Assembly: GCF_028307215.1 (NCBI RefSeq)
Contig: NZ_JAQMHV010000020.1
Location: forward strand, 1-32,516
Source: Falsirhodobacter sp. 20TX0035
GTDB taxonomy: Bacteria; Pseudomonadota; Alphaproteobacteria; Rhodobacterales; Rhodobacteraceae
Length of the DNA stretch: 32,516 nucleotides
Direction: 5' to 3'
Part shown: positions 24,713 through 32,439 of the stretch, in pieces
Numbering within the stretch: the first letter of the stretch is position 1
How the letters are laid out: every line of letters starts with the position of its first letter
Notes under the pieces: generated by a model
Seen by the model: the letters and a program-made list of their open reading frames with translations, nothing else
Database searches by the model: none
What the model was told of the DNA's origin: nothing
Translations under genes and position numbers: made by a program

Positions 24713-25657
24713 TCAGGCCCCGCCGCCGACCCGTTCGGCGGCCATGACCTGCACCAAGGGGCGCGCCTGTTCCTCGGTCATGCCGGGGAACAGGCGCGCG
24801 TCGTACAGCATCCCCAGCATCTGCTGGTCCATGTCTGTCAGCAGCGCGAACTCCTCGTCATCGTTGAAGATGGACGGACGCGCCTGCGGGCTGTCGTTCT
24901 GAAGGCCCAGTGCCTGCGCGATCTCCTCGTGCAGGCAGGCCAAGCCCAGAAGGCCGGGATGCTCCTGCCGGATCAGGGCGAAGGCGCTGGAATAGGCCCC
25001 CGTCTTGTCGGCGGTGGCGTAGACGAGGCAGTAGGTCTCCTTTGGCAGGTTCTGCACCGCCGCCACTTCGGTGGGCGACAGGTTGGGGGCGGCCTGCGCG
25101 ATGACGGGGCCCATGGCCCGGCGTTCATCCTCGTTCACGATGAAGATGTTGAAGTTCACGCCCTGATCCGCCAGCGCGATCGGATGCCCGGTCAGCTTCT
25201 GAAGCCGCGCGAGGTAGGACCCGATACGCGCCCGTTCCAGCGCCCGGTCGTCCGCCGGGACCGAGGGGCCGAAGATCAGCCCCACCCGCACCGGCTTTTG
25301 CCAGCGGCGCAGCGTCGTTACCGTTTCCCCGGCGGTGAAGCCGTCCGCCCCGCGCCGGTATTCGTCACGGAACGCGATCCGAAGAAATGTTTCGGCCAGA
25401 ATGCGGTCGTTCCACGGAACATCCGCCCCGCCCCCGTCGGTGCGTAACAGCCCCTGCGCCAGCAGGCTTTTCTGCACGCCCGCGTAATACTGGCCCAACG
25501 CGACCGAGGCGCCGGAGGGCGTCGGCGGCACGAGGCCGGCCGGGCGCGCCCGGGGATGGACGGGTTCGGCCGGAACCACCGGCACCGGCACCGGGGGCTC
25601 GGCGCAAGCGGCCAGCAGCAGGCACAGCAGTCCAATGCTCTGCGCCCGAACGTGCAT
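24713..25657 (-). CDS. DUF2927 lipoprotein, putative zinc-peptidase-like
   Basis: A 314-residue lipoprotein: signal MHVRAQSIGLLCLLLAAC with lipidated Cys18, a proline-rich linker to ~45, then the DUF2927 domain. Notable are FLRIAFRDEYRRGADGFTAGE at ~91-111, RWQKPVRVGLIFG, NFNIFIVNEDE and LHEEIAQALGLQND with H243-E244, a partial zinc-peptidase-like signature (HExxxxxLG). Catalytic activity has not been shown to my knowledge. AAAGGA precedes the ATG by six bases. It is the last gene of a minus-strand unit, three bases after the TelA-like gene. Confidence 0.85.
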   Translation of the reverse strand: MHVRAQSIGLLCLLLAACAEPPVPVPVVPAEPVHPRARPAGLVPPTPSGASVALGQYYAGVQKSLLAQGLLRTDGGGADVPWNDRILAETFLRIAFRDEYRRGADGFTAGETVTTLRRWQKPVRVGLIFGPSVPADDRALERARIGSYLARLQKLTGHPIALADQGVNFNIFIVNEDERRAMGPVIAQAAPNLSPTEVAAVQNLPKETYCLVYATADKTGAYSSAFALIRQEHPGLLGLACLHEEIAQALGLQNDSPQARPSIFNDDEEFALLTDMDQQMLGMLYDARLFPGMTEEQARPLVQVMAAERVGGGA

Positions 25658-25660
25658 TTT

Positions 25661-26809
25661 CTATCCTTTCGGGCGGGCCTTGGCGGCGGCCAAGGCTTCG
25701 CGCAGGTCGGCTTCCATCCGGCGCAGGCTTTCCTCGGCCGTCGCGCGGCGGACCTTCGCCTCCTCGGCGATGGTGAGGCTTTCGTTGATCGTGGTGATCA
25801 GTTCACCATTCGCCACGCGCACGGCCTCCACGTCGAAGACACCGCGCTCGGTCTGGGTGCGGATCTCGCGGTTGGCCTCGCGCAGCTGGGTCGCGTTCGA
25901 CGTCAGCAGCTCGTTCGTGAGGTCGGTCGCCTCCTTGATCGCCCCCGCTGCCTCGCGCCCGCGCTGGACGGCCACGGCCTGCGCCAGCTGCGTTTCCCAC
26001 AAGGGCACCGTGTTCACGAGGACGGAGTTGATCTTGCCAACGAGGCTCTTGTCATTCTCTTGCACCAAGCGGATCGAGGGCAGCGACTGCATCGTCACCT
26101 GACGCGTCAGCTTCAGGTCATGAACGCGGCGGTCCAGATCGTCGCGCGCGGTGCGCAGGTCGCGGATGGCCTGCGCGGCGATGTTCTTTTCGGACGCCGC
26201 CAGATCCGCCGTCGCCGCCTCGCGCGCGGGGATCACGTCGCGGTCCAGCTCGGCGATCTTCGCCTCGCCCGCCGCAATGTAAATCGCCAGCTCGCGATAG
26301 AAGTCGAGCGTGCGGTCGTAAAGGATGTCCAGCGCCTTGATGTCCTTCAGAAGCGCGTGTTCATGCTTCAGCAGCGCGGCGGTGATGCTGTCGATCTGGC
26401 TGCCCACGCGGTCGTAGCGCGCCACGAAGGTGGCGAAGGGCGTGGCGCGGCGGGTCAGACGCTCCCACAGGGTCGCCTCGCGCCGCACGTCCAGTTCGGA
26501 CACGGAAAAGCCGCGGATGGTGGTGACCATGTCGCGCAGGCTGTCCCCGGCGGGGCCCACCTGCTTGTTGCGCACGTCCTCCAGCATCTTGGCGCTGATC
26601 TCCTGCAGGCCGGCCTGCGCGCCGGCGCCGAAGCGGATGATCGTCTCGGTGCGGGCCATGTCCACTTCGGCCATGCGGGCGCGGATGGCCTCCACCTGTT
26701 CGGGCGTGGCGGTGTCCAGCGTCAGCGGGCTTTCGGTGTCGTCGGGCAAGGCGGTGGTGGGGGAAAGGGCCTCGATGTCGTCCGAAGGGGCCGTGGCGTC
26801 GGTGTTCAT
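25661..26809 (-). CDS. TelA-like toxic anion resistance family protein
   Basis: A 382-residue TelA/KlaA family protein, almost entirely helical and without membrane segments. The first ~35 residues are acidic and Thr/Asp-rich; the family core starts near RFGAGAQAGLQEISAKML. Later family blocks are LWERLTRRATPFATFVARYD, DILYDRTLDFYRELAIYIAAGEAKI, RQVTMQSLPSIRLVQENDKSL and LVNTVPLWETQLAQAVAVQRGREAA. Plasmid members were linked to tellurite resistance; chromosomal copies paired with XpaC are probably general envelope-stress or phospholipid-related factors. It overlaps the upstream XpaC-like gene by ATGA. Confidence 0.92.
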   Translation of the reverse strand: MNTDATAPSDDIEALSPTTALPDDTESPLTLDTATPEQVEAIRARMAEVDMARTETIIRFGAGAQAGLQEISAKMLEDVRNKQVGPAGDSLRDMVTTIRGFSVSELDVRREATLWERLTRRATPFATFVARYDRVGSQIDSITAALLKHEHALLKDIKALDILYDRTLDFYRELAIYIAAGEAKIAELDRDVIPAREAATADLAASEKNIAAQAIRDLRTARDDLDRRVHDLKLTRQVTMQSLPSIRLVQENDKSLVGKINSVLVNTVPLWETQLAQAVAVQRGREAAGAIKEATDLTNELLTSNATQLREANREIRTQTERGVFDVEAVRVANGELITTINESLTIAEEAKVRRATAEESLRRMEADLREALAAAKARPKG

Positions 26810-27621
26810 GCTCTTCCTCTTTCTTCCCGCGTCAACCTTTCGCGCAGAACCGCGATTTCCAGATCCAGTTCGGCGCGGTCGTTCCGCAACAGGACGGACG
26901 TACGGTTCGCAAAATCGGTTTCAAGGTCCGTCAGCAGCGCCACATAGTCGCGCCGCGCCGTGCCGTCCGCACCCTGCGCCGAAAGATCGGCAAAGGCCAC
27001 CGTCGCGTCGCGCGCGCCCATCAGGTAGACGCCCAGATAGCGCCGCGCCGCCGCCAGATCGCGGGGATCGTCCTCCACCCGGCGGAACAGGCCGCGGGCG
27101 GTGGCGACGAACCCGGCCACCCGGCTGGACAGGGCGCGGTCGCCCAGCGCGTCGATGCGTGTCGTGATTTCGGTCAGGTAGCGTTCGGCCTCGTCCACCG
27201 CGCGCGCCACGCGGGACGCGTCGAGCCCTTCCCCCTTGTCGCGCAGGGGATCGACGCCGAAGCTCGCCACGTGCAGCGCGGCCCCGGCCAGACCCATCAG
27301 AACGGCCACCACCGGCCCCTGCTGCACCGTGCCGACGGCCAGACCCAGCCCCGTCGCCCCGGCGCCCATCAGCTTGCGCGGCAGGGCCGGACGGCGGGCG
27401 ATGCTGCGGGTGTCATAGGCCAGCCCGGCTCGCAGCCCTTCGCGTGTCAGCCACGACGCGGCCAGGATCAGAAGCCCCGCCGCCCAAAAGGTCAGCAGAT
27501 GCGCGGCGCCCCCGAAGAAGCCCGTCAGAAAGAACAGCGCCGCCGGAAGCAGCATCATGCGCGCGCGCGTGCTGCCCCGCAGCCGCCGGCGCCCGTCGAA
27601 CGGATTGCGGCGCAGGATCAT
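26806..27621 (-). CDS. XpaC-like protein (5-bromo-4-chloroindolyl phosphate hydrolysis family)
   Basis: A 271-residue XpaC-family protein, usual partner of TelA. Two or three hydrophobic segments occupy residues ~20-60 (MMLLPAALFFLTGFFGGAAHLLTFWAAGLLILAASWL) and ~85-118. A helical cytosolic domain follows, with ARAVDEAERYLTEITTRIDALG and ARRYLGVYLMGARDATVAFADLSAQ. The family name comes from a Bacillus protein needed for indolyl phosphate hydrolysis, not from proven enzymology. The start codon overlaps the stop of a very small upstream frame by ATGA and the stop overlaps the TelA-like gene the same way, so all are likely co-translated. Confidence 0.88.
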   Translation of the reverse strand: MILRRNPFDGRRRLRGSTRARMMLLPAALFFLTGFFGGAAHLLTFWAAGLLILAASWLTREGLRAGLAYDTRSIARRPALPRKLMGAGATGLGLAVGTVQQGPVVAVLMGLAGAALHVASFGVDPLRDKGEGLDASRVARAVDEAERYLTEITTRIDALGDRALSSRVAGFVATARGLFRRVEDDPRDLAAARRYLGVYLMGARDATVAFADLSAQGADGTARRDYVALLTDLETDFANRTSVLLRNDRAELDLEIAVLRERLTREERGRA

Positions 27622-27701
27622 GCGCCACCGCCGCAGGACACGAAAAGCATCAGCCCCATCAGAAGCAGGAATGCGAGTTTAGCGAAGCCCTCGCCGGACA
27701 T
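27618..27701 (-). CDS. Very small membrane protein or lipoprotein overlapping xpaC
   Basis: A 27-codon frame beginning MSGEGFAKLAFLL and ending FVSCGGGA. It is one hydrophobic segment followed by a cysteine and glycines, so it could be a single-pass peptide or a minimal lipoprotein with a poor lipobox (FVSC). GAGG lies five bases before ATG 27701. A longer start at ATG 27725 (35 residues, MNKHNEAH...) has no ribosome site. Its TGA overlaps the xpaC ATG as ATGA, the same coupling used inside this operon, which argues for real translation. No family match is known to me. Confidence 0.55.
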   Translation of the reverse strand: MSGEGFAKLAFLLLMGLMLFVSCGGGA

Positions 27702-27780
27702 GTGTGCCTCGTTGTGTTTGTTCATCAAAGGTAGCCGAGGGGACCCCCCGCGCCAAGGGCTGGCGGGCGAAATGCGCCGA

Positions 27781-28272
27781 TCAGGCGCCACGCGCCTTTG
27801 TCACCTCGCCCCGGATGCCGTTCCACGCGCCCGCGACCAGCGCCACGCCCAGCACGCGGTCAGGGTTCGTGGGGGGCGGCATGACCACGTCGTCCAGCTT
27901 GCGGAACCCGAAGCGGCGGTAATAGGGCGCATCGCCCACGAGCATCACCCGTTCCCACCCCAGAATCCGCGCCTCGGCCAGCGTTTCCGTGATGAGGAGG
28001 GCACCCAGCCCTTCCCCCTGACGGGTCGGGTGCACGGCCACGGGGCCCAGCAGCAACACGTCGTGGCCCTCGATCTCGGCCGGCCAATAGCGGATCACGG
28101 CGGCGATGGGGCCTTCGGGGTCGCGCAGAACGGCGCACAGCGCGGCCACCGGCGGCACCCCGTCGCGCAGGCGGTACGAGGACAGGGCCGTGCGCCCCGG
28201 CGCGAAACACAGGTCGTAAAGGGCCTCGACCTCCCACCAGTCGGCGGGCTGTTCCTGCTCCAGCTGATACAT
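27781..28272 (-). CDS. GNAT family N-acetyltransferase
   Basis: A 163-residue acetyltransferase of the GNAT fold. The acetyl-CoA loop is at LLLGPVAVHPTRQGEGLGALLI (Q/RxxGxG/A pattern), followed by WERVMLVGDAPYYRRFGFRKL, the motif-B region common to the YhbS-like subgroup. The first ~35 residues differ from standard members (YQLEQEQPADWWEVEALYDLCFAPGRTALSSYRLR). The substrate is unknown. ATG 28272 is chosen because longer starts overlap the divergent gene upstream and read as non-coding. Divergent from the flavin reductase gene, with 72 bp between. Confidence 0.87.
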   Translation of the reverse strand: MYQLEQEQPADWWEVEALYDLCFAPGRTALSSYRLRDGVPPVAALCAVLRDPEGPIAAVIRYWPAEIEGHDVLLLGPVAVHPTRQGEGLGALLITETLAEARILGWERVMLVGDAPYYRRFGFRKLDDVVMPPPTNPDRVLGVALVAGAWNGIRGEVTKARGA

Positions 28273-28344
28273 CCGTTCCCCATCGTGACTGGAAATGCGC
28301 CTAGCACGGGTGCACATCCCCTGCAAACCTTGCAAGGAGCCGCC

Positions 28345-28935
28345 ATGTTCTACCGCCCCGAAACCGGACATAACCTGCCGCACAACCCGTTCAACGCCAT
28401 CGTGTCGCCGCGTCCCATCGGCTGGATCTCTACCCGCTGCGGCACGGGGGACAACCTAGCGCCCTATTCGTTCTTCAACGCCGTGGCCTATGTGCCGCCG
28501 CAGGTGATGTTCGCGTCCACGGGGCTGAAGGACAGCGCCCATGCGATCCGGGAATCGGGGGTGTTCTGCGTGAACATCGTGTCCACCGATCTTGCGGCGG
28601 CGATGAACGCCACCTCGGCCAGCTTTCCGCGCGGGACGGACGAATTTGCGGCGGCGGGCATCGCGAAGGCCGAATGCGAAACGATCGACTGCCCCCGCGT
28701 GGCCGAGGCGCCCGCCTCCCTCGAATGCCGCGTGACTGAGATCGTGGCCCTGCGCGGCACGGGCAACCTGCTGATCCTGGGCGAGGTGACGGGCGTGCAC
28801 ATGCGCGACGACTGCGTGGTGGCCGGGCGCTTCGACGTCACCCGCTTTCACCCGCTATCGCGGCTGGGCTACCGCGACTACGCCTCCGTCACCGAGGTGT
28901 TCGAGATGGTCCGCCCTGACGACCGGACGGCCTAG
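28345..28935 (+). CDS. Flavin reductase-like domain protein
   Basis: A 196-residue FMN-binding split-barrel protein of the flavin reductase-like family. Typical blocks are NAIVSPRPIGWISTRC at ~18-33, NLAPYSFFNAVAYVPPQVMFAS, SGVFCVNIVS and LILGEVTGVHM, ending HPLSRLGYRDYASV. Such proteins reduce free flavin or act on small substrates with bound FMN; the substrate here is unknown. CAAGGAG lies seven bases before ATG 28345. Its last 47 bases overlap the convergent pseudouridine synthase gene in another frame, an unusually long coding overlap. Confidence 0.9.
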   Translation: MFYRPETGHNLPHNPFNAIVSPRPIGWISTRCGTGDNLAPYSFFNAVAYVPPQVMFASTGLKDSAHAIRESGVFCVNIVSTDLAAAMNATSASFPRGTDEFAAAGIAKAECETIDCPRVAEAPASLECRVTEIVALRGTGNLLILGEVTGVHMRDDCVVAGRFDVTRFHPLSRLGYRDYASVTEVFEMVRPDDRTA

Positions 28936-29974
28936 GCTCCCGCTTCGTGGGGTCCGAACCGAAGGCGGCGGATTTGCCGCCCTTCTTGGCAGCGGTGCCG
29001 AAGGTCTTCGGTTTGGCGGGGGCGGCGCCGGGCGTCTTCGGGCCTGCGGGCTTGGCCGGGGCCATGCCGAAGGTCTTGGCACCCCCCGGCTTGGCCGAAA
29101 CTGCGGGACGACGCGGCGTGTCCCCGTCCTCCTCCGCCGCCGGGCGGCGGGCGCGCACCGGCTTCACGGACGTGTTGCGGTCCTTGTTCAGGCTGACCAC
29201 GCGGCGCGGCTTCTTCGCTGGGGCCTCTTCCTCCACCGGGTCGGACAGGCCCAACTGGTCCTTCAGCACGCGCGGCTTGATCTCCTCCACCTCGCCGGGC
29301 TTCAGCTCGTTCAGGCGGAAGGGGCCGTAGCTGACCCGGATCAGCCGGTTCACGGTCACACCGATCGAGTCCATCGCCCGCCGGATCTCGCGGTTCTTGC
29401 CTTCGCGCAGGCCGACGGTCAGCCACGCGTTCGCGCCCTGATGGCGGTCCAGCTTCACATCCATCGGCTGAAAGCGTTCGCCGTCGATCACGACACCCTT
29501 GCGCAGCGGTTCCAGTTGAGGATCGGTCGGGTTGCCCTTCACGCGCACGCGGTATTTCCGCAGCCACCCGGTGGAGGGCAGCTCCAGCCGCCGCTTCAGC
29601 CCGCCGTCATTGGTCAGCAGCAGCAACCCTTCGGAATTGAGGTCGAGCCGTCCGACCGACATCACGCGCGGCATGTCCTCGGGCAGCGATTCGAACACCG
29701 TCTGGCGGCCTTTTTCATCGCTTTCGGACGTCACCAGCCCCTCGGGCTTGTAATACAGCCACAGGCGGGCCGGCTCCGGCGCGTCCAGCGGCTTGCCGTC
29801 CACGACGACGCGGTCCTTTGGGGTCACGTTCAGCGCGGGGCTGTCGATGACCTTGCCGTTCACCGACACCAGACCGGCCTCAATCATCCGCTCCGCCTCG
29901 CGGCGCGAGGCGACCCCGGCGCGGGACAAAACCTTGGCGATGCGCTCGCCGCTGGGGGAAGTGGGCTCGGTCAT
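28889..29974 (-). CDS. Pseudouridine synthase of the Rsu/RluB family with repeat-rich tail
   Basis: Isomerises a uridine in ribosomal RNA; similarity is closest to RluB-type large-subunit enzymes. The 361-residue protein has an N-terminal S4 RNA-binding domain (ERIAKVLSRAGVASRREAERMI at ~9-30). The catalytic domain carries GRLDLNSEGLLLLTNDG with the catalytic aspartate, then EGKNREIRRAMDSIG and VNRLIRVSYGPF. After about residue 240 comes a ~120-residue basic tail rich in Lys, Pro, Ala and Gly with a repeated ~13-residue unit containing KTFG/KTPG and APAKP. AAGGA lies five bases before ATG 29974. The tail probably adds RNA or ribosome affinity. Confidence 0.9.
   Translation of the reverse strand: MTEPTSPSGERIAKVLSRAGVASRREAERMIEAGLVSVNGKVIDSPALNVTPKDRVVVDGKPLDAPEPARLWLYYKPEGLVTSESDEKGRQTVFESLPEDMPRVMSVGRLDLNSEGLLLLTNDGGLKRRLELPSTGWLRKYRVRVKGNPTDPQLEPLRKGVVIDGERFQPMDVKLDRHQGANAWLTVGLREGKNREIRRAMDSIGVTVNRLIRVSYGPFRLNELKPGEVEEIKPRVLKDQLGLSDPVEEEAPAKKPRRVVSLNKDRNTSVKPVRARRPAAEEDGDTPRRPAVSAKPGGAKTFGMAPAKPAGPKTPGAAPAKPKTFGTAAKKGGKSAAFGSDPTKREPRPSGRQGGPSRTPR
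28997..29095 (-). repeat. Tandem repeat in the pseudouridine synthase tail
   Basis: About 2.7 imperfect copies of a 39-bp unit encoding GGAKTFGMAPAKP, AGPKTPGAAPAKP and a shortened PKTFGTAAKK. Coordinates are approximate to a few bases. Confidence 0.7.
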
Positions 29975-30044
29975 GGGAATCCTTCGTTTCAGCCCTGAAG
30001 GATATGGGTGGACAAGCTTGCGCACAAGGCGGCATGACACGGGG

Positions 30045-30497
30045 ATGAGCCCCTTTCGCAGCCACATGCAGACCGCGCTGGACGAGGCCGCCGCCGCCGC
30101 CGCCCGCGGCGAGGTGCCCGTGGGCGCCGTGATCGTGGCCTCGGACGGCCGCATCGTGGCGCAGGCCGGCAACCGCACGCGCGAGCTTTCCGATCCCACC
30201 GCCCATGCCGAGATGCTGGCCATCCGCGAAGCGTGCCGGCTGGCGGGGTCCGAACGTCTGGGCGGCCACGACCTTTACGTCACGCTGGAGCCCTGCCCCA
30301 TGTGCGCGGCCGCCATCTCGGCCGCGCGGATCGGGCGGCTGTACTATGCGGCCGCCGATCCGAAATCCGGCGGCGTGGCGCAGGGGCCGCGGGTCTTTTC
30401 TCACCCCCAGTGCCACCACGCGCCCGAGGTTTACGACGGATTGCGCGAGGCCGAGGCCGCCGCCCTGCTGCGCGCCTTCTTCGCGCGTCGTCGTTGA
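30045..30497 (+). CDS. tadA: tRNA-specific adenosine deaminase
   Basis: Deaminates A34 to inosine in tRNA-Arg(ACG), letting one tRNA read three arginine codons. The 150-residue zinc deaminase has HAEMLAIRE (zinc histidine and catalytic glutamate, near 54-62) and PCPMCAAAI (two zinc cysteines near 84-87), with the TadA-type [10 protein letters not shown] and C-terminal [21 protein letters not shown] 30045 fits the family N-terminus; the frame open upstream is antisense to the neighbour gene. Divergent from the pseudouridine synthase, so two RNA modification genes share a 70-bp intergenic region. Confidence 0.94.
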   Translation: MSPFRSHMQTALDEAAAAAARGEVPVGAVIVASDGRIVAQAGNRTRELSDPTAHAEMLAIREACRLAGSERLGGHDLYVTLEPCPMCAAAISAARIGRLYYAAADPKSGGVAQGPRVFSHPQCHHAPEVYDGLREAEAAALLRAFFARRR

Positions 30498-30547
30498 CAA
30501 CTTCGGCCCGCCCGCCCATGACGGCAGCGACAACAGGAGGCCCGCCC

Positions 30548-31522
30548 ATGCCCGCACTCGACCTTTCCCGCGTCCTTCCCGAAGCCCGCATCCCCGAACT
30601 GCCGAACCCTTATTTCGGCAAGGTGCGCGACTGTTACGACCTGCCGGACCGGGGCGAAGGCGAACGGCGGATCCTGATCTCCTCGGACCGCATTTCGGCC
30701 TTCGACCGGATCCTGACGGCGATCCCGTGGAAGGGTCAGGTCCTGACGCAGATGGCCCGCTGGTGGTTCGAACAAACGGCCGACATCGCGCCGAACCACG
30801 TGGTCGGCTATCCCGACCCGAACGTCGTCATCGGCAAACGGGTGGAGATCCTGCCGGTGGAGATCGTGGTCCGCGGCTATCTGGCCGGCACCACGGGCAC
30901 CTCGGTCCTCACGCTCTACAAGAAAGGGGTGCGTCAGATGTACGGCCACACCCTGCCCGACGGCCTGCGCGACAACGAAGCCCTGCCCGCCCCCATCATC
31001 ACCCCCACGTCCAAGGCCTTCGACGGCGGCCATGACGAACCGCTGGACGAAGCCGCCATCGTGTCGGGGGGCCTTCTGACGCAGGCGCAATGGGACGAGG
31101 TGTCGGCCATGGCGCTGGCCCTGTTCGCCCGCGGCCAGACCATCGCCGCCGAACGCGGCCTGATCCTCGTGGACACGAAATACGAATTCGGGCTGGACGC
31201 CCAAGGTCGCATCCTTCTGGCGGACGAGATCCACACCCCCGACAGCTCGCGCTACTGGCACGCCGCCAGCTATGCCCGGGCGTTCGAGGCCGGCACCCGC
31301 CCTGACAGCTTCGACAAGGACGTCATCCGGGCCTGGGTCGCCGAACGCTGCGACCCCTACGCGGACCCGATCCCCGAGATCCCCGCCGACATGATCGCCC
31401 GCACCGCCGCCGCCTATGTGGAGGCCTACGAGACGATCACCGGCGAAGCCTTCGTGCCCGACACGACCGGCGCCACGCCCCTGGACCGCGTCCGCGCCAA
31501 CCTGCGCCCCTTCTTCCAATAG
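30548..31522 (+). CDS. purC: SAICAR synthase
   Basis: Phosphoribosylaminoimidazole-succinocarboxamide synthase, which joins aspartate to CAIR with ATP in purine synthesis. The 324-residue length matches the longer, yeast-like class rather than the ~240-residue E. coli type. Motifs are GKVRDCYDL at ~24-32, [32 protein letters not shown], the loop [29 protein letters not shown] and [19 protein letters not shown] lies seven bases before ATG 30548, 50 bp after tadA. A hairpin follows the stop. Confidence 0.96.
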   Translation: MPALDLSRVLPEARIPELPNPYFGKVRDCYDLPDRGEGERRILISSDRISAFDRILTAIPWKGQVLTQMARWWFEQTADIAPNHVVGYPDPNVVIGKRVEILPVEIVVRGYLAGTTGTSVLTLYKKGVRQMYGHTLPDGLRDNEALPAPIITPTSKAFDGGHDEPLDEAAIVSGGLLTQAQWDEVSAMALALFARGQTIAAERGLILVDTKYEFGLDAQGRILLADEIHTPDSSRYWHAASYARAFEAGTRPDSFDKDVIRAWVAERCDPYADPIPEIPADMIARTAAAYVEAYETITGEAFVPDTTGATPLDRVRANLRPFFQ

Positions 31523-31530
31523 GGCTTGCC

Positions 31531-31558
31531 GCCGACGCGTGGTTTGCTATGCGTCGGC
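31531..31558 (+). terminator. Hairpin after purC
   Basis: GCCGACGCGT (31531-31540) pairs with ATGCGTCGGC (31549-31558), one G-U pair, 8-nt loop, nine bases after the purC stop. No T-run follows; it is also just ahead of the tRNA-Ser gene. Confidence 0.5.
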
Positions 31559-31563
31559 CTCAA

Positions 31564-31653
31564 GGAAGTGTGGCCGAGTGGTTTAAGGCTCTGGTCTTGA
31601 AAACCAGCGTGGGGGAGACTCCACCGTGGGTTCGAATCCCACCGCTTCCGCCA
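31564..31653 (+). tRNA. tRNA-Ser (anticodon UGA)
   Basis: A 90-nt class II tRNA with encoded CCA. The acceptor stem pairs GGAAGTG with CGCTTCC (one G-U). The anticodon stem CTGGT/ACCAG encloses CTTGAAA with anticodon TGA at 31598-31600. A long variable arm and GGTTCGAATCC T-arm are present. Reads UCA and related serine codons. The sequence after it changes character, and tRNA-Ser genes are frequent integration sites. Confidence 0.97.
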
Positions 31654-31962
31654 TAAAACCTCACAAGTCTCTGATAATTACGTATTTTACTAGGTCTTAC
31701 ATTTCTGTCCCACCAACAGTCCCACCTTCAGACTGACGACAGCATTTACTGAGTAGCCGGTAGGATTTGGTTCGGTGCTGAGCTGCCTGGCGTTGTTGAG
31801 GTTCACTCTGCGGTTAGACGGGTGACGTGCCTATCGTGGTGCTTCTCGGGAAGAAACGGCCGCCGATAGATCCCGGAGAGGAAAAATATCGTTTTTTGAA
31901 ATTGTCCGGTCTTTCGACCTACCTGGCCGCTATAAGTAGACATTGAGCTTAAGGATCGCCCA
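31654..31962. other. AT-richer non-coding stretch after tRNA-Ser, possible integration edge
   Basis: No gene found. TCCCACC, present in the tRNA 3' half (31637-31643), recurs at 31708-31714 and 31720-31726, with the pair 12 bp apart. This could be recombinase arm-site repeats or chance. A small hairpin GGTC-TTTC-GACC lies at ~31908-31919 and TATAAG at 31931-31936 is a plausible -10 for the following gene. No integrase gene is present in the gap and no full second copy of the tRNA end was seen in the window. Confidence 0.5.
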
Positions 31963-32196
31963 ATGATGAACTTATACCTGAATGTCACGCAGGTCGCCCT
32001 GCGCTTCAACGTGTCAACCGACACTGTCTACCGGTGGATACGCAAAGAAACCTTCCCCAGGGGCGTGCGCCTCCCAAGTGGCGCACGGCGCTGGCTGTTG
32101 TCCGACATTGAGACTTGGGAAAATGAGGCGCTTGTCGTCGGCCTCATGACACAATTGGGCTTGCCGCACGGATGGCCGGATGAAGCTGCCGCATAA
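31963..32196 (+). CDS. AlpA-like small helix-turn-helix protein (excisionase-like)
   Basis: A 77-residue MerR-like winged-helix protein of the AlpA/excisionase type: YLNVTQVALRFNVSTDTVYRWIRKETFPRGVRLPSGARRWLLSDIETWENEAL. The pattern of a DNA-binding helix, an RWIR turn, a basic wing with PRGVRL, and a final DIETWE helix is typical of phage or island proteins that control excision or integrase expression. AAGGA lies seven bases before ATG 31963; ATG 31966 is possible. Placement 309 bp after tRNA-Ser, in AT-richer DNA and next to an IS end, fits a genomic island. No partner genes are visible. Confidence 0.82.
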   Translation: MMNLYLNVTQVALRFNVSTDTVYRWIRKETFPRGVRLPSGARRWLLSDIETWENEALVVGLMTQLGLPHGWPDEAAA

Positions 32197-32439
32197 CGTC
32201 TCCTGCTAGAGGCACTTGCGCTTTCGTCCTAAGTCGCAGGCTATTTAAGCTCCTCTGATATCCTTACGGTGCCGAGCACAACTTCGGCTGTGCGCCGAAC
32301 GAAGCGAACCGCACCTCCGATATATGGGATGAGAGCGTCTCAGTCGGACGGTGCGGAGCTCGCACCAGCGTGGTCCTCCCTAGTCTGCGACCCGTATCGA
32401 AAAGGCCGTGATTGGGAGGACCGTGCGTGGTGGCTGTTT
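32197..32439. other. Gene-free island DNA with inverted repeats
   Basis: No coding frame is supported. Inverted repeats seen: GGTCCTCCC (32372-32380) with GGGAGGACC (32414-32422), perfect 9 bp, 33-nt loop; and GGTGCG-GAGCT-CGCACC (~32350-32366). These could be a terminator, a protein-binding site or a remnant of another mobile element. It ends at the IS3-family terminal repeat. Confidence 0.45.

Noticed and set aside
31803-32024. 73-codon minus-strand frame after tRNA-Ser
   Set aside because: Overlaps the AlpA-like gene start on the opposite strand, lacks a ribosome site and resembles no family.
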